64,000 bases of DNA from Metaphire vulgaris (Eukaryota > Annelida > Clitellata > Crassiclitellata > Megascolecidae): contig CM030862.1 of NCBI GenBank assembly GCA_018105865.1, positions 4,422,062 to 4,486,061 of the forward strand, written 5' to 3'. The translations under genes and the position numbers were made by a program. The stretch's first letter is position 1. Each line of letters begins with the position of its first letter. This document shows, piece after piece, positions 45,339 to 59,923 of the stretch. The notes under the pieces were generated by a model that had not been told where the DNA came from, made no database searches, and saw only the letters and a program-made list of their open reading frames with translations.

Positions 45339-48300
45339 GTATCCTTTCGTCTTCTTCGTCGTCGTCTTTGTCTTCTTCTCTTCTACTTCCTCTTTTTGAG
45401 AATCTTCATGCACTCTTCAGTGAACTTCGATCAGTCCTTGCAGATGGACGATATCTGTGATTATGTCATCGAATAATCTGAAAGGATTTAGGAGATAACA
45501 AGGCTGCTTCTAGTCTAATTTAATTTAATCTAATCTTAAACTTCTATAGCGCCACTTCATAATGCACGAAAGCATCAACCGATGACATACCAACAAATCA
45601 AAATTATTCAAGATCCAGATCAAATCGAGGCATCCGACAATGCTTCTGCCATTTAAACGAAGAAAACGCAGAAGGAGGCAAAGAGACAAACACCAGAAGA
45701 AAATGGCGGGTCTGTTTTTCTCTGCATGCAGATCCCCGATGACGGAATTCAGAGGAAATGTTTGAATAAATAAGACGCTATCGCTCTCTAAAAAGCTATT
45801 TCGAATTTTTAGATAAAAACTATTAAAAAGATTAAAAATCTGTCGTCATAAATGTCATCGCATAACTTCAAAAGGGCGCTCTAAGATTAATCGGTGTAAA
45901 GGGAAATAGCGGTTCTGCTGCTGCTGCTGCTGCTCTTCTCCGCATCCGCATTTGTTCAATTTGTCTTCATCGCCTGATTTGGGTTCGTTGTACTCAATCG
46001 AGTCGACTTGGTTAGTGCCTCGAACCACCGCCTAAGATGCATCCCTAGATAGAGAAGAAAGCGCCTGTCCAGAAGCCATTAGATTCTAAGATGGATTCAC
46101 AGGATGTGTGGACGACGACCTTCTCCTCTTGTTGGCGTCTTTGAATTAGAGATGGCCATGAGTTGGGTTAACCCATGGGATGGGTTGGGTTAGATTGGAT
46201 TGAGTCAGACTTTTCCATATTTATGGTGGGTTCGGTTGGGTTGGGTCAAAAATAAGTCGTGGTTTAAGAAATTGCAATGTATCGCGGTGGATTGGGTTTG
46301 GTCAGGTAACCCAATTGCTAGCATGGGTTGGGTTGAAGATTTGATGGTTTGGTTTGGGTTGGGTTCTAAAAAATGGACACATGGTTATGATGGTTTGAAT
46401 GTCATAATTTTGCAGTGTTTTAAAAGAAAACTAGCTCTAATGCGAATCGCTGTTGTCTCTTAACTGGTCGTCTTATGCCAGACGTACATAGGACCTGTGT
46501 TAATATCGGTGAATCCTTTCAAGCAGTTGCCAATCTACACAAAAAAGGAAGTGGAACAGTACCAGGGATCGGTCGGTAACTTACTCGTCGTCGTCATCAT
46601 CATCGTAGTCGTAATAATCTGATCGTTTAGCCTCTCTGACTCTTTACGTTTTAAAATGTGAAGGCATTTTCATTATCTGCTACTACGGAAAAGTTAGATA
46701 CGAAATGCATTTAGGGAAAATTGTTTTTGACAAGATAATGAAAACATTGTTTAAGCTTGAAATAGACCATAACGATAAAGACGTCCTATTTGGTGCACTG
46801 TCGTTTCATTGAGTAACTAACTCTTCATATCTGCATTTCCCTTCGATTGTCTAGCCCTTAAACAAGGCAACGATTAACCCCGAACGCCGATAAAATCAAA
46901 CACCGAAAATTAAAACACCGATAATTATTAATTAATTGGCAGAGGTATTCATTGTATGCATGACAGTACAATTACCATCGATTACTGACAAAGTAGTCGG
47001 TTACTTTGATACGCTCGATTATCTCTTGACGAGGTTCTTTCCATTAAAGGCCTTTAATAGACTAAAGAACTGGTCGTCAATGACTAACCACTGATTTGAT
47101 CCGTGTTAGAACTTGAGCCACCGATGAGTTATCACCAACTGCTTCTTCTAAATTTTCACTCTTCAACGTATTTAGACTCTTAGAGCATCGCAATTATTAG
47201 GGTGAAGTCAGTACAGACAACTTTGCTTAGTAACCCATTGATTTTCGTGGTCCGATGTCTGAGTAGAGAAATTGTTTACGATATTTGTTGGTTGGAACTT
47301 GAACTCCTGAGTAGAAACGAAAGACGTGTTTCGTGAAAAAGGAAGTCACTTATCTGTTGACATCAAGTTTCTTCAAGTGACAAATTCTTAGCATCAGGTT
47401 CCGCTTTAAAGCATTCCATTGTCAGAAAGAAGAAGCATTCCACTGTACATGCGCAGAACGTTTAGCTGCTGTACAGAATATGGCAGCAAATGAGTGAACA
47501 CTCATTTTTGTTATCAAATTCAATCATTTTACGCAATTATGAATAATTAATTTGTTCAGACGTCGTTTTAAGTCTTTTAAAGTTTCGGCGATTAAATCTG
47601 ATGAGTTGTTTCGATAATTTTGCTGTTCAAAGGCTTCGTATGAGAATCCACCTCATGTTTACGCTCTGACTGACAACATGTATCGTAACATGTTGATTGA
47701 TATGGAGAATCAATGCGTCATCATCAGGTAACATAGCAATCCTATTGAACACTGGCCTAGATACACATTGTTCATTTAGATGGATAGTGTCATAGTGAAC
47801 GTTCGCCTAGATTTGCTGACGGGTTGTAAATTATCGGATTCATTTAAATTCTCAGTTTTACAGGAAGCTTCTGATTTTAAGCGGCAAAAGGCATCCATTT
47901 TGTCTGAATCGCTGACAATGTACCCAAAAATAACCACACAACAATCTAACAGTCCACTCTCCGCAGGTTTTCAAATGCTGTAGGAGACTGTGCCAAGATG
48001 CGTACAATGTACGAGGCCGAGGCCGCCGTGGGCGCTGTTTTATGTTCTTTATCATCAGTCTCAGATCTTTGCTTTTGTTGGCCTTAATAATCGAAATATG
48101 AGAAACTTCTGGTCCACAGCTGAGCTGTTTCATATGGTATGGTATGGTTCTGGACAACTTCTATAGCGCCGTAGCATGGCGAAGGCCAAAGTCAAAGGCG
48201 CTGTCAACAACGCTGACAAATCGACATGGAACGGAAGATTGTTTGTCTTGAGGGAAAGTCCGCTCAGATGGCACAAAAGAGTTCGCCGCCGTGTTGAAAT

Positions 48301-51300
48301 CGGGCAGTGAACCCTTCAGAAGGCGGTCTTCCGCAAGAAGACGTTCCGTCGAAGAGTCAGCGAAAACGCAGAAAGGATGTTGAAGGACCGCATGGATGCT
48401 GGGAAAAATTCTCCGCGTGGCGAAAATCAGGCGGCGAATCCTTGAGGGCGGTCATCTGCGAGACATTAATCCATCGCCGAACTTGACGGGAACCGACTGA
48501 AGATGGAATTCCGCGCACGAAACCGGAACAGTCTTTGCCCTTTATGGCCTGTAGGCTCCGTCGAGTGACTGGTGGCTCAAAATGGCGGTCCAACCACGCC
48601 GACACGGGCGACGTGAATCCGAGCGTTCGGCGCAGAGAAGACGCAAAGACCATCGCCGTCCGCTTCGAAAACGACGGCTAAGCGACGATCCGCGCGATTA
48701 GCGCAAAGAAATAAGCGCAAGACGTCGGTAAATCCGCCAAGAACGGCGACATTCCGAAGCACGGACAGACACGTACAAGCAGCCAAAATGGCGCTACCGG
48801 AAGTAAATGCATTCATTTTAAAATTAAAATTCATAGAACCATCAAACCCGGTAGACAATCTGTGCTTCATTAGCGGCAGAAGAGATAGATGTAAATGGTT
48901 CAGTGCCAGTGGATCTGGATGGAATCTTGTGATGGAAGTTTGGATGGGCGAACTTCTCATTTTCTAACGCCATCTGCACATGGATTACACATTTACGATC
49001 TAGTCTATTCGATATTTAATGGCTTCATCATTACTTTGTCGAGTAAGACTTCTTCGCCCCATATAGACCATGTTGCTGTTCAGATGAACTTATTGCAGCG
49101 CGGTCATTCTATCCGATATTATAATTTGCATCAAAGATTTTTCTCTGAATTATAGAACTGAAATAGTTTTAGGATAATTAACTATAAAATCAAAGCATGA
49201 CATTATTAAGATTAGCCCTGAACTGGTTACTGCTGATGTACTTCTGTAGCGGAGAGTCTGGAGCTGGGAAGACGGTGGCAGCGAAACACATCATGAGCTA
49301 CATTGCTCAGGTGTCTGGAGGAGGTTCGACTGTAAAGGTGAGACACAGGAAGTGCATCGAAACTACTCGCGAGGTTCCAGAGTCTTGTAGAAAGTGTGTG
49401 AAAGCATTTCAAACTCACTTTTGATCACTTTTGAGCGTTGCCATGGCGCCCTTTCTAATCGGTTGTGACTTTTGCAATGTCCGTCCTTTGATGAAAGCGA
49501 CGACGTTCTTGGGTCTTGAAAAGTCAAATGTTGATTTCGAGCAAATGTCCATTATAATTATTTGACTCAGTTTCTTTGATTTGTAAAAGGTCATTTTGCC
49601 ATGACAGGGGCAGACGGAAGTCTTCTGTAACTGACAGCAGAGGAGCAACTGTTTTTCGTCGTTCACTGCACAAGAATGCTCGTAGAAGATGACATCTGTT
49701 CATTACCTGTAGATTTAATAGAACTGACTAAATGTCGCCAGAACAACCCAAGTATAGAGTTTAATTTTATTTTGTCGTTGTTTTTTATTTGAAGCACGTC
49801 AAGGAGATCATTTTGGAATCGAATCCTCTTCTGGAAGCGTTTGGAAACGCTAAAACAGCGAGAAACAACAACTCCAGTCGCTTCGTAAGAGAGATATATA
49901 GCGCTTTCTCTCGACTGACTGACTGCGCCGTGAATGATGAGCGCGTAGGGGCGGAGGGAGGAGGAAAGGGGAGGGGAGGGAGACTGACTAACCACCTAGA
50001 CCAATGGAACGCAAAGGCGTTTGGAGGACCAGAGGGCACAGAGATCGTGAACGTTAATCAAAACTTCGTAAGATGTCAACCATTCTTAGTATTAATCCTG
50101 AGATAACCGGATCACTTCTATTGCCTCTACGCATCCCTAAATGGCGCATTGCATTGTGGAATATTGTGTCTTCAGGGCAAGTATGTTGAGATCCAGTTCA
50201 GTCGAGGAGGAGAACCGATCGGTGGAAAGATCTCCAATTTCCTCCTGGAAAAGGTCGATCCAATAAGTTCGCCGTTCTATTCATCGATTCTTCGTCGTCA
50301 TTTGATTAGATTTCATTTCAGAATTCGCGTTTAGAAATTTCGCTTTAATGGCATTTTCTCTTAAAAACTGTTAGAATCGAACGAATCTACGTGTAAATTG
50401 CGATGCAAATTGCGTAGAAAGACAACCAGAGAAAGGACTAACGAAGCATAGGCTATTTAGACGAAGACAATAGGCGCTGATGATTTTAATGGGCATTGGT
50501 TATATTCTTTATATTCTACATGTAATAAAACTGCGCAGTCCGTTGAAATTCTATTTCATTTTGTTATTTAGTCTCGAGTTGTCGGAAGAAATCTAGAAGA
50601 GAGAGCTTTCCACATCTTCTATCAGTTGATCACCGGTGCCAAAAAGGAACTCAAAGGTAAGCAATGTCCTCCTCTGCAGAATCTAAAGCGTAATTTCATC
50701 GAATAGATACAGAGGCCCTCATCTTATAGAAAATGAATTTTGACGAGAAAAATTTTTCACCCACTGTCTTTATCTTAAATAATTTAACCACAAAGTTTTT
50801 TCGAATGTAGTGTAACGTTTTTAGTAATTCAAAGCCATCAAAGTTCGCAACCTTTGGTGATAGATCCATTAAATTTAATAAGCACATTGATCGTCTTTGG
50901 AAACCTATCCATTTGTCGATTAGAAATATTCGAAAAATATGGAATCTGCCTTTATTTTTCTTTTTCACATATCAGTGACATTTGAGATATAGACTGTGTG
51001 TACTGTGTATATGTCTAGGCCTATATGATGAGAAAATGTCTCATTGAATGTCTTGTGATGGGTATTCTTATCGACTGATATCTTTCATGGTTCCTTTTTC
51101 GTAGTCTGCCTTTCTGCTTTCCCATGCACTCCCACTCTGACTGATCTCTAGAATTGACATTGCCTGCCTGACCACTAACCTTCGACTATATAGTTATCGC
51201 AATAGTAGATTAAGCGCATACGAATTAACAGCTATTGTGGTACATGTTTTCGAAAGCGCTATAGAAATTCACGAGATTTTGCTTACCTACTTACTCTATG

Positions 51301-52508
51301 ATTGTTATTATATGCGATATGCACTGTTATCTTACGGTCTGTAACAGCCATTTGCTATTATGTATGTCTTGAACAGACAGTTTTGGTCTGACGCAGCTTG
51401 ACTATTTCAACTACCTGAGCTTAAGTGGTGGATATCGCGTCGAAGGAACGGACGATGTTCAAGAATTTCAAGACACAAAAGTAAGAAAGGACCTTCGCTT
51501 TGGATTGCTTAACCCTTAACTGGGGATCCCGGAAATCTCGACATCAATTTGCTACCAAACACCTTCGGACCCGTGGCTTTCAAAAGCACCGTTGTTATGT
51601 GCGACAATTCATTTGATTGAAAAGTTCTGAACGATGGACAGTTAATAACGTTTGTCACTGAACTAACATCACTCAAATGACATGACTGTCTATCTGATGT
51701 TTTACTCGAGTACATTATCGTTCTGCTTGTCACTCAAGTACAGTATGCGTACTGGAATAATGTGTCACGCGCAGAAGACATTTTCTCGAAACCGATGCTT
51801 GATCCGTCCCTCTTCAGTACACCTCTGGGTAGAATTTCACAATATAGATTCCTTATCGTTTGTACAGCGTGCAATGTCTGTGATGGGACTGAACAACAAT
51901 GCGGAGAACGAAATACTATCTCTCGTGGCCGCCGTTCTTCATCTTGGTAACATCACCTTCAGAGAGAAAGGAAACTACGCCGAAGTGGCCGACAAACAAT
52001 GTCAGTCTTCATTCTAATACAACTATCGTCATTAATGATGCTAATAGCCCTTATTCTCTACACATTCAATGATTCCAGTCATTCATGTTATAACGCTGCA
52101 GTGTAATAAACTTGACCGTCAGGCTTGCGTACCAGATTGATCAGCGACGGCAGACTGCCAGTCTTAAGTACTCGATTGCAGAGTACCGGTTGTCTGTTTG
52201 TAGACCTAGAGTACCCGGCGTACTTGTTGGGAATCGATAAGGAGATGCTGAGGGTGAAGGTGATCAGTCGAACGATGGAGAGTAAGTGGGCGGGAGCGAA
52301 AGAGAACATCGAAGTGACGATGAACGTGGAGCAGGCGGCCTACACCAGAGACGCCCTCGCCAAGGCTCTCTACTCGCGAATGTTCGATTATCTTGTTGAG
52401 GTTCATCTTCAAACATTTTAATCGGGTGAACGAGTAACTTAGTCAACGCTTTTCCGTCAATATTATGTTTCTTACAAATAAACATCGTCCAATCTCTCTT
52501 TCTCTCTT

Positions 52509-52554
<46 letters not shown>

Positions 52555-53427
52555 CAGTAGGCCTATGTTATATGATGACTCTTTGTCGTGTCCTAATCTG
52601 TCTTACAGTTGAAATATGCTGGAAAAGTTGAAATATGCTGGCCTATAGTCTATCATGATATGACTTGGTGTTTGTAGATAGTGAACAAAGCCATGGCACA
52701 GAGAAGCCAAGAGCTCTCTATAGGAATTCTGGACATTTACGGTTTCGAAATATTTGAAAAGAACGGATTCGAGCAATTCTGCATCAACTACGTCAACGAA
52801 AAACTCCAACAGATATTCATCGAATTAACGCTCAAAGCGGAACAGGTCTGGCAGTCAGAAGTCTAAAATGGCGCTATAGAAGTTCAATTATGATGACGAA
52901 GTCGATGCATTCCAAGTTGAATCGCCCTTATTATGGCAAAGACATATCGCGTAATTTTGTGACATGAGCGTAGGCAAGAGTCGATGTATAGGGATGCCCT
53001 GATCTCTAGAGCAAAAGACGTTTCTTGAATTTTGGTGCTGGAATTTTGTGATTAGGAGGAATACGTTCAGGAGAACATCAAATGGACGCCGATCGAATAT
53101 TTCAACAACAAAATCGTCTGTGAGTTAATCGAAGCGACCAGACCTCCGGGCATCATGTGCATTTTGGACGATGTCTGCGCCACGATGCACGCCGAAGGAA
53201 AAAGCAGCGACGACAAACTGAACGGGGTAGAGACAGACAGTCAACTGTAGACTGTCGTTAACACTTATCTGCAGTCAACTTCACTAAACTGGTTTTTCAC
53301 TCCTGTTAGTAATTAGATAGACCGTAAAAAAGAATTTGAGAAAAAAATTAATATCAACAGAAAATAAATGGATTAGAAGGATATGCCTACTAGGGATTGG
53401 ATACAAAGAACATGTAACAAAAGAAGT

Positions 53428-53469
<42 letters not shown>

Positions 53470-54898
53470 TGCAACCGAATATCATTGAAGTAATCAGAGA
53501 GAGAAGGATGAAATGGACCAGACACATACTCAGAATGAAAGAAATAAGAAAACCAAACGAATTTTCAACTACAAACCACAAGGAAAAGATCTAAAGGAAG
53601 ACCGAAAAGACGATGTATGGTGGACGGATTGGAAGAGAATCTGAACATGACAGGACTAAATTTCAACGAAAAAACTGACAGAATACGCCGAATGACCTTG
53701 GATAAAAATAGAAAAGGGCAGGTGTGGAGAACGAAGACCTGACCTGCATAATTAGCTTAATAGGAGATGTTTAAGAATGCTTGATTTCTCAAACGTTGCA
53801 CACAGCCATATACGAATGATAAAATCAACAGAGGACAACGCAAGAAATTTTTGTCTAAGCACTTGAAGCTACTATAAATTGAACTGAATCTGCATTCAAT
53901 AGTTTCTTCTACAGCGCCGGGAATTTTCTATCCATAAATATCTGCCGTCGGTCTAATGACCAAAGTGCTCCATATCTTATATGTTAACGCAGTGGCTATT
54001 TTTACTGTAAGAAACTTCAAAGTGGCGTCGGTGGCCATGAGCACTTTCAACCAAGCGGAGCTGGATTCATCATCCATCACTACGCTGGAAAGGTCGGCAG
54101 TTCATCATTCTTCCAGCTTCCATCTTCCACATATTCTCACTTTGAGAATTAAGCACTTTCATCTATTATCTATATCATAATATATGGTTCAAATTCTTCC
54201 ATAAGAAAATCAAATTGTGTGAGAGAGAGATAGAGATAGAGATAGAGGTAGAGGTAGAGATGGGGATAAAGATAGAGATAGAGATAGAGATAGAGGCAGA
54301 CAGACAGACAGGTAGAGAGACAGAGAATGAGAGATTGAGTGACAGAGACGGGCAGAGAGAGACAGAGAGAGACAGAGAGTGACAGAGAGAGACAGAGTGA
54401 CAGAGAGATGCTCTGTTTGGTGCATCTGTGTTATAATTCTCTTCTTCCTTTGTAGGTCGTATACGATGTCGATGGTTTCTGTGAAAGGAACAGAGACGTT
54501 CTCTTCACCGATCTCGTCGTTCTAATGCAAAGCAGTTCAAAGTAAGAACAACGATGAATCACACTCAGAATATCGCATATAAGTACAGTAATAGGAAATA
54601 ACATAACTGAATATCGTATCATATCGCCGAGCCTCCAACAATCGTATCTGGGCTGAGGAAACAGAGGCGGCCCGTGGCATAAACATGCGCAGCAGACGAT
54701 TGACTGAGGCGGAAATATCCTAATGAGCGACAAAAGCCAGGGTTACCTTTTTAGATCGAGAGATTAGTCGTGGAATTGTTTGCGCAGAACCGATGAGAAC
54801 TTTCTCGGAGAGGAGGGGTGGAGCGATTGTCAACGTAATCAATATATGTAGTTACATTGCAGTTTTTTGGACTCTCCGTAATAATAATAATAATAATA

Positions 54899-54930
<32 letters not shown>

Positions 54931-57900
54931 AGTCTAAAATATGCACCAGAGTCGATAATTGCATTCAATCTTATATTTTATCTCTTTTTCAGTCCATTTA
55001 TAGTTAAATTATTCCCGGAAGAAGTTGCTGGGACAACCAAAACTAGGCCAACAACAGCAGGAAGCAAAATCAGAGTAAGAAGCTTTGACATCTCTCCTCC
55101 TTAATCATCATCATCATCGTCGTCGTCATCATCATCATTGCTCTAACTGACGCGTTTTTGATCATCATATCTTCACTTATTTGGTTTCGCTTTTGAATTT
55201 CAGACGCAGGCGAATAAGCTCGTCGAGGCTCTGATGAGATGCACTCCGCACTACATCCGATGCATTAAACCGAATGAAACGAAGCGAGCGAAGGACTGGG
55301 AAGAGAACAGGTAAACAGAGTGCAGTCGAAAGCTCCCACTTCTATTGGTCATTGCAGGCGTTGATTACAATGTTCGATTTGTCTAAAGTTGAAAGGGTTA
55401 ACCGTACTCTTCCCACCTGTCAAGAATTTTTGTTTATAGTATAGCCATAGGATTCTCCGCTAGAAGTCGAGATTTTGGGATGGGAGGAGCCAGTCGACCC
55501 TTTGTTTTTCGAGAATCGATCCTTTATGTGCGTAGAAGTGCAACAGTTGTCTAAAGGCGATTAAGCTGGATGCAGCCAATGACCAGCAGATCGTGAAACC
55601 TGTGTATACACAAGAAGGACAAATCGATTTCAGATCCTTAGCTGCGATCATCTCTTAATCAGCGTTGACTTTTATTTTAAATCATCTCTAATGCTTGATC
55701 ATTCCAATTTTCAACTTAGCCGTGTTTTCGTATTTAGTACTATTCTATTCTATTCTATTCTATTCTATTCTATTCTATTCTACTGTAGAATTTCTACATG
55801 ACGATTTATATAGCGCAGTAGCATAGCGAGGGCCAAAGTCAAGAGCGCTTTACATGGGACAATCAACAATGAGTTGAAAAGGTGCGTTTTAAGTTTAGTG
55901 GCGAATGAGACGAAGGAAGTGTCTGCGGTCACTGAGTCGGGCAAAGAATTCCATAGGAGAGGGTTGCCTTGTGTGACGGACCTCTCTCCGAACTTTGCGG
56001 TCTTTGACGGAGGAGGGACGTAAAGTAGAGACCGCGTACTGGATCTCAGCTGGAGTTGTCAGTCGGCGATCGTCCGTCTACGCACCAAGGTTGATAGATA
56101 CTCCGGGCAGGTAGGGTCGTGGAGGGCCCGGAAGGTCAGGCAGCACCGTTTGAAGACGATTCGCTCCGGGATCCGAAGCCAATGGAGCTTAAAGAGAATA
56201 GCAGACTTGGAGTCCTCGAGGCCGTGGCCTTGGCCTCGAGGCGCCTCGAAAAGGTGACGCTGGCCTTGGACTGATTTTAAGATTCGGATAAAGTCCTCGG
56301 AAAGATTGGCCTGGCCTCGGACCTGCTGGTCTTGCAGGATGGCCTCGGTACTAAGTCAATCGGCCTATGGCCTTGGCCTCGGAACAAGTCCTCGGCCTTG
56401 TGTACTCGAGGCCAAGCCCTTTCAATGATGGAATTAAACAAGAAAATCGCGCATTCAAAATGTTGGAAGTGACGAATAATATCTGAACAAAACGTCCTCT
56501 GTTCAATCCAAACGGTAGACCATGAGAATTCCTGCTAAGTCTAATAGCTTGTAATTATGTTGCTTGCATGACAAGGCTGACATTGTTTGAAGCGAACATT
56601 GCCTCAGGGATTGAAGTAGGCATTTGGACCAGATAATTGGGTTTCTTGCTAATAAAAGTATTAAAAGGCTTGAACCTAAATGGATATATGGCGTCTATTT
56701 TAGAGCAGTTCTAGACTGCGGCGGCTTCAAAGGGTTTATTGTCTCTAAAGTATAACAGAGACACCTGCGAGGCTGCATCTGCTTAGGCTAAGGAGGTTGT
56801 AGACTGATCGCACTTGGAAAAGAAACGGTGCCGTAGTGACAGCAATCTCTGCTGTAGGCCTACCTATTGCTATTAAAGTTTGTAAGTAAAAATACGCAAG
56901 CAAAGAATATGAACACAAATGAGCCTAGCATTTTGAAGTTTGCTTTCACCGATTTCAAAATAATAAATGAACAGTGGTATGAAATGCAAGCATTGTACGA
57001 AATAATAAGTGAAACTCGAGGAACTTCAAGTGGGTTCAAGAAACATCTGGATATAAAACAAGACTGGCAAACAGCTACAAAACATCAAAAGGTATTTTTA
57101 TTTTATTTTTAAAACATGGTTGGTAGTAGGTACTGGACCTTACTGCCATGGACGCCAATCCATAAGGAGCCAGGGCACCCAATAATTCGGGTAGGGGGCA
57201 CAGCACTTGTTTGGCCCCCAAAATTTCAATATTTTGACGTTTAATCTGCCCAAATCAGTGTTGGCCCTGATCAGCGCGCGATTTAAGGGAAAGGGGGATT
57301 TTACCCCACTGTCCATGTACATCCCTTCCACTGAGGTGGCTACTGCAGGGCCGTTTTAAGGTCTTTAATGAGGCCTTGGGCACTCTCATATTAGTAGGCC
57401 CTCCTCAACTAAAACCTCCAAGTTGCCAACTACGCAACCAACTGTGGATTAAACTGTAGAGTTTAACACTTCTGCATTATTTCATGACTTCGTGTTTAAT
57501 TGGGGGCGTCATTTGGGGGCAGGGCGTGGCTCCAAGGAAATGAAGAAATAATGTAACAAATAAATAAATAAATGTAAAATGTGCAAAAAATTTGTCAAAA
57601 ATTTGGCAAAATGTACCTAAAAATTTGGCCAAACGCCAAATATCTGCTGGCCTTGGCCTTGGCTCCGGACCTGACCCTGCTGGCCTTGGCCTCAGACCTC
57701 CTGGCCTTGGCCTTGGCCTTGGCCTCGGACCTCCTGGCCTTGGCCTTGGCCTTGGCCTCGGACCTCCTGGCCTTGGCCTCGCCTTGGCCTCGACAGTTGT
57801 GGCCTCGACTCCAAGTCTGCTTAGTAGTACTAGCCAGGGTTGATCTGACTGCAGGGGAAGATGTTACGAGCTTCCCCAGCGGGGTCTGGGACTGAGCTCC

Positions 57901-59874
57901 AGCCGCAGAAATTAGGGCAATTTCAGCTGAAAATCTTGAGCTTCGGAGAAATTTTGCCGACTATGGCAAAGTGTTTCGGCAATACCCCACCTCCCCTTTT
58001 GATAAAATGCTCTCGTCTTTCTTGCATGAAACTCACAGCTAACCTAGACCCGAATGCGCGACCGGTCTCCTGCACTCGTCGTTGGCGACCTATTGGTCAA
58101 GCGTTCATTTGACAACATGATATTTAATTCCTTGATATTTGTCATCAGAGTCAAGCATCAGGTGGAATATCTTGGACTTAAAGAGAATATCAGAATTCGA
58201 AGAGCAGGATTCGCTTATAGACGACCGTTCGATAAATTCCTTAAAAGGTACGTCACGTGACTGATTTTAAGATTTAAATAAAGCATTAGATCATCTAAAT
58301 CGGGAGTGTCAAACTTAACGGCCTGCTTTTCATCCGGTCTGCGTGTATATGACTGAATACAAGAAACTTTATTTGTAAGCAAAGTTACTTTATTTAAGGC
58401 GTGCTCGAAAAGTACATAATTATATGAAAATAGGAAATCACATATATGAAACTCAATTTTTGTACATACGGTAGAAATTCAATAAAAAATTTGAAACATT
58501 TTTGTAACACGCCTTTAGTCTTCTGCTTACTTACTAAACTGTTGATTTCATGTCTAATGACGTGAGTTCGAGCTAATGTTCATGCCACGTACATTGTAAA
58601 ACCCGGCCCGCGACAACCACAGACTTTTATGTGGCCCGCTATCTGAAATGAGTTTGACACTCTGATCTAAATCAAGGAAAAGCAGTGTGCGTTTTGGCAA
58701 AGACTCCAAGATAAGAAAGAAAAATTTTAAAACCATGTTGTCATTGCTACTTAATGTATTTGATAATTATGATTTTTAACTAACTAAAAACGGTCGAAAT
58801 GAAAAACACTCTTAATATGCGTTGTCGATACCAAGATGTTGTATAAAAATTAAATGATTAGTTTCAAATGCAGGAGGCGTAATTGAATTGGATCAGTGGC
58901 GGCTCTAGGATTTGGCAAGTGGGGGGCCGTTGGGGTGGCAACTTCTAATCATGGGGGGCCAACCATTTGTTGTTTAATGTATGTAGCATTAATTATAGGG
59001 TCCCAAATGGGGCCACTTTTGGCAGGCTCTCAATAGGGGAACGGCCCCTGGCCCCGGTGGAGCCGCCACTGAATTGGATTATTTTTCCATTGTCCTTGAG
59101 GCTGTCTGTATGCGCTACTTAATTCTTAGATACGCAATCCTAACGCCAGAGACTTACCCGCAGTGGAAAGGCGACGTCAAACAAGGCATCCTGCATCTAT
59201 TCAGAACCGTCAATATGGACACAGACCAATATCAAATGGGAAGAACAAAGATCTTCATCAAGAATCCAGAATCTGTAAGATTTCTGTTAAGCAATTTGCT
59301 CACTTGGACTTAGTAACAATACTATGAGAATTTTCACGACTAAAAATGCATTGCTCTGAAATCTTTGGCCGTCATTGTGAAAGTTAAAATTCCAACTTTT
59401 CCCATCTAAGTTGGATTTGAGGATGCACGTGAACTGTGACCGAACTCATTAACAGTTTTGCGATTTATATGAGAACTCGAAAAGGATACTTTTAACTGGC
59501 CTAACTGGTTGAAACCAGTCACAGACAGTCAGAGTTAACCATTTGGCCAGTAGGAGACTAACGATGCGTTTGTAGCTCTTCCTGCTTGAAGAATTACGAG
59601 AGAGAAAATTCGACGGATATGCAAGAGTCATTCAGAAGGCATTCAGGAAATGGAACGCACGAAAACAATACGTTCGACTGAGACAGGAAGGTACGACAGC
59701 ATACTTGTATATACACGTGTTCCATGTTTTTCATATGATTACTGCTGTGCAATTTATTTCTATAGCTGGACTCTGTAATGTACCCTTGCTCCTAACATCT
59801 AGTCCTGTAGTACATGGCGCACAATAAATTGTTAGTTTAATAATAATGATGATAATAATGATGATAAAAATTAC

Positions 59875-59923
<49 letters not shown>

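Noticed and set aside
49789..50106. Continuation of the exon 6 frame past 49884
   Set aside because: A GTAAGA donor follows NNNSSRF, and the next true exon (GKYVEIQF) starts at 50176; the extension is G-rich intron.
56867..57112. 81-codon frame in intron 17
   Set aside because: [11 protein letters not shown] slightly resembles a BED-type finger end, but too little to call a transposase.
57581..57895. Leu/Ala-rich 104-codon frame
   Set aside because: Lies over the GGCCTTGGCCTCGG minisatellite.
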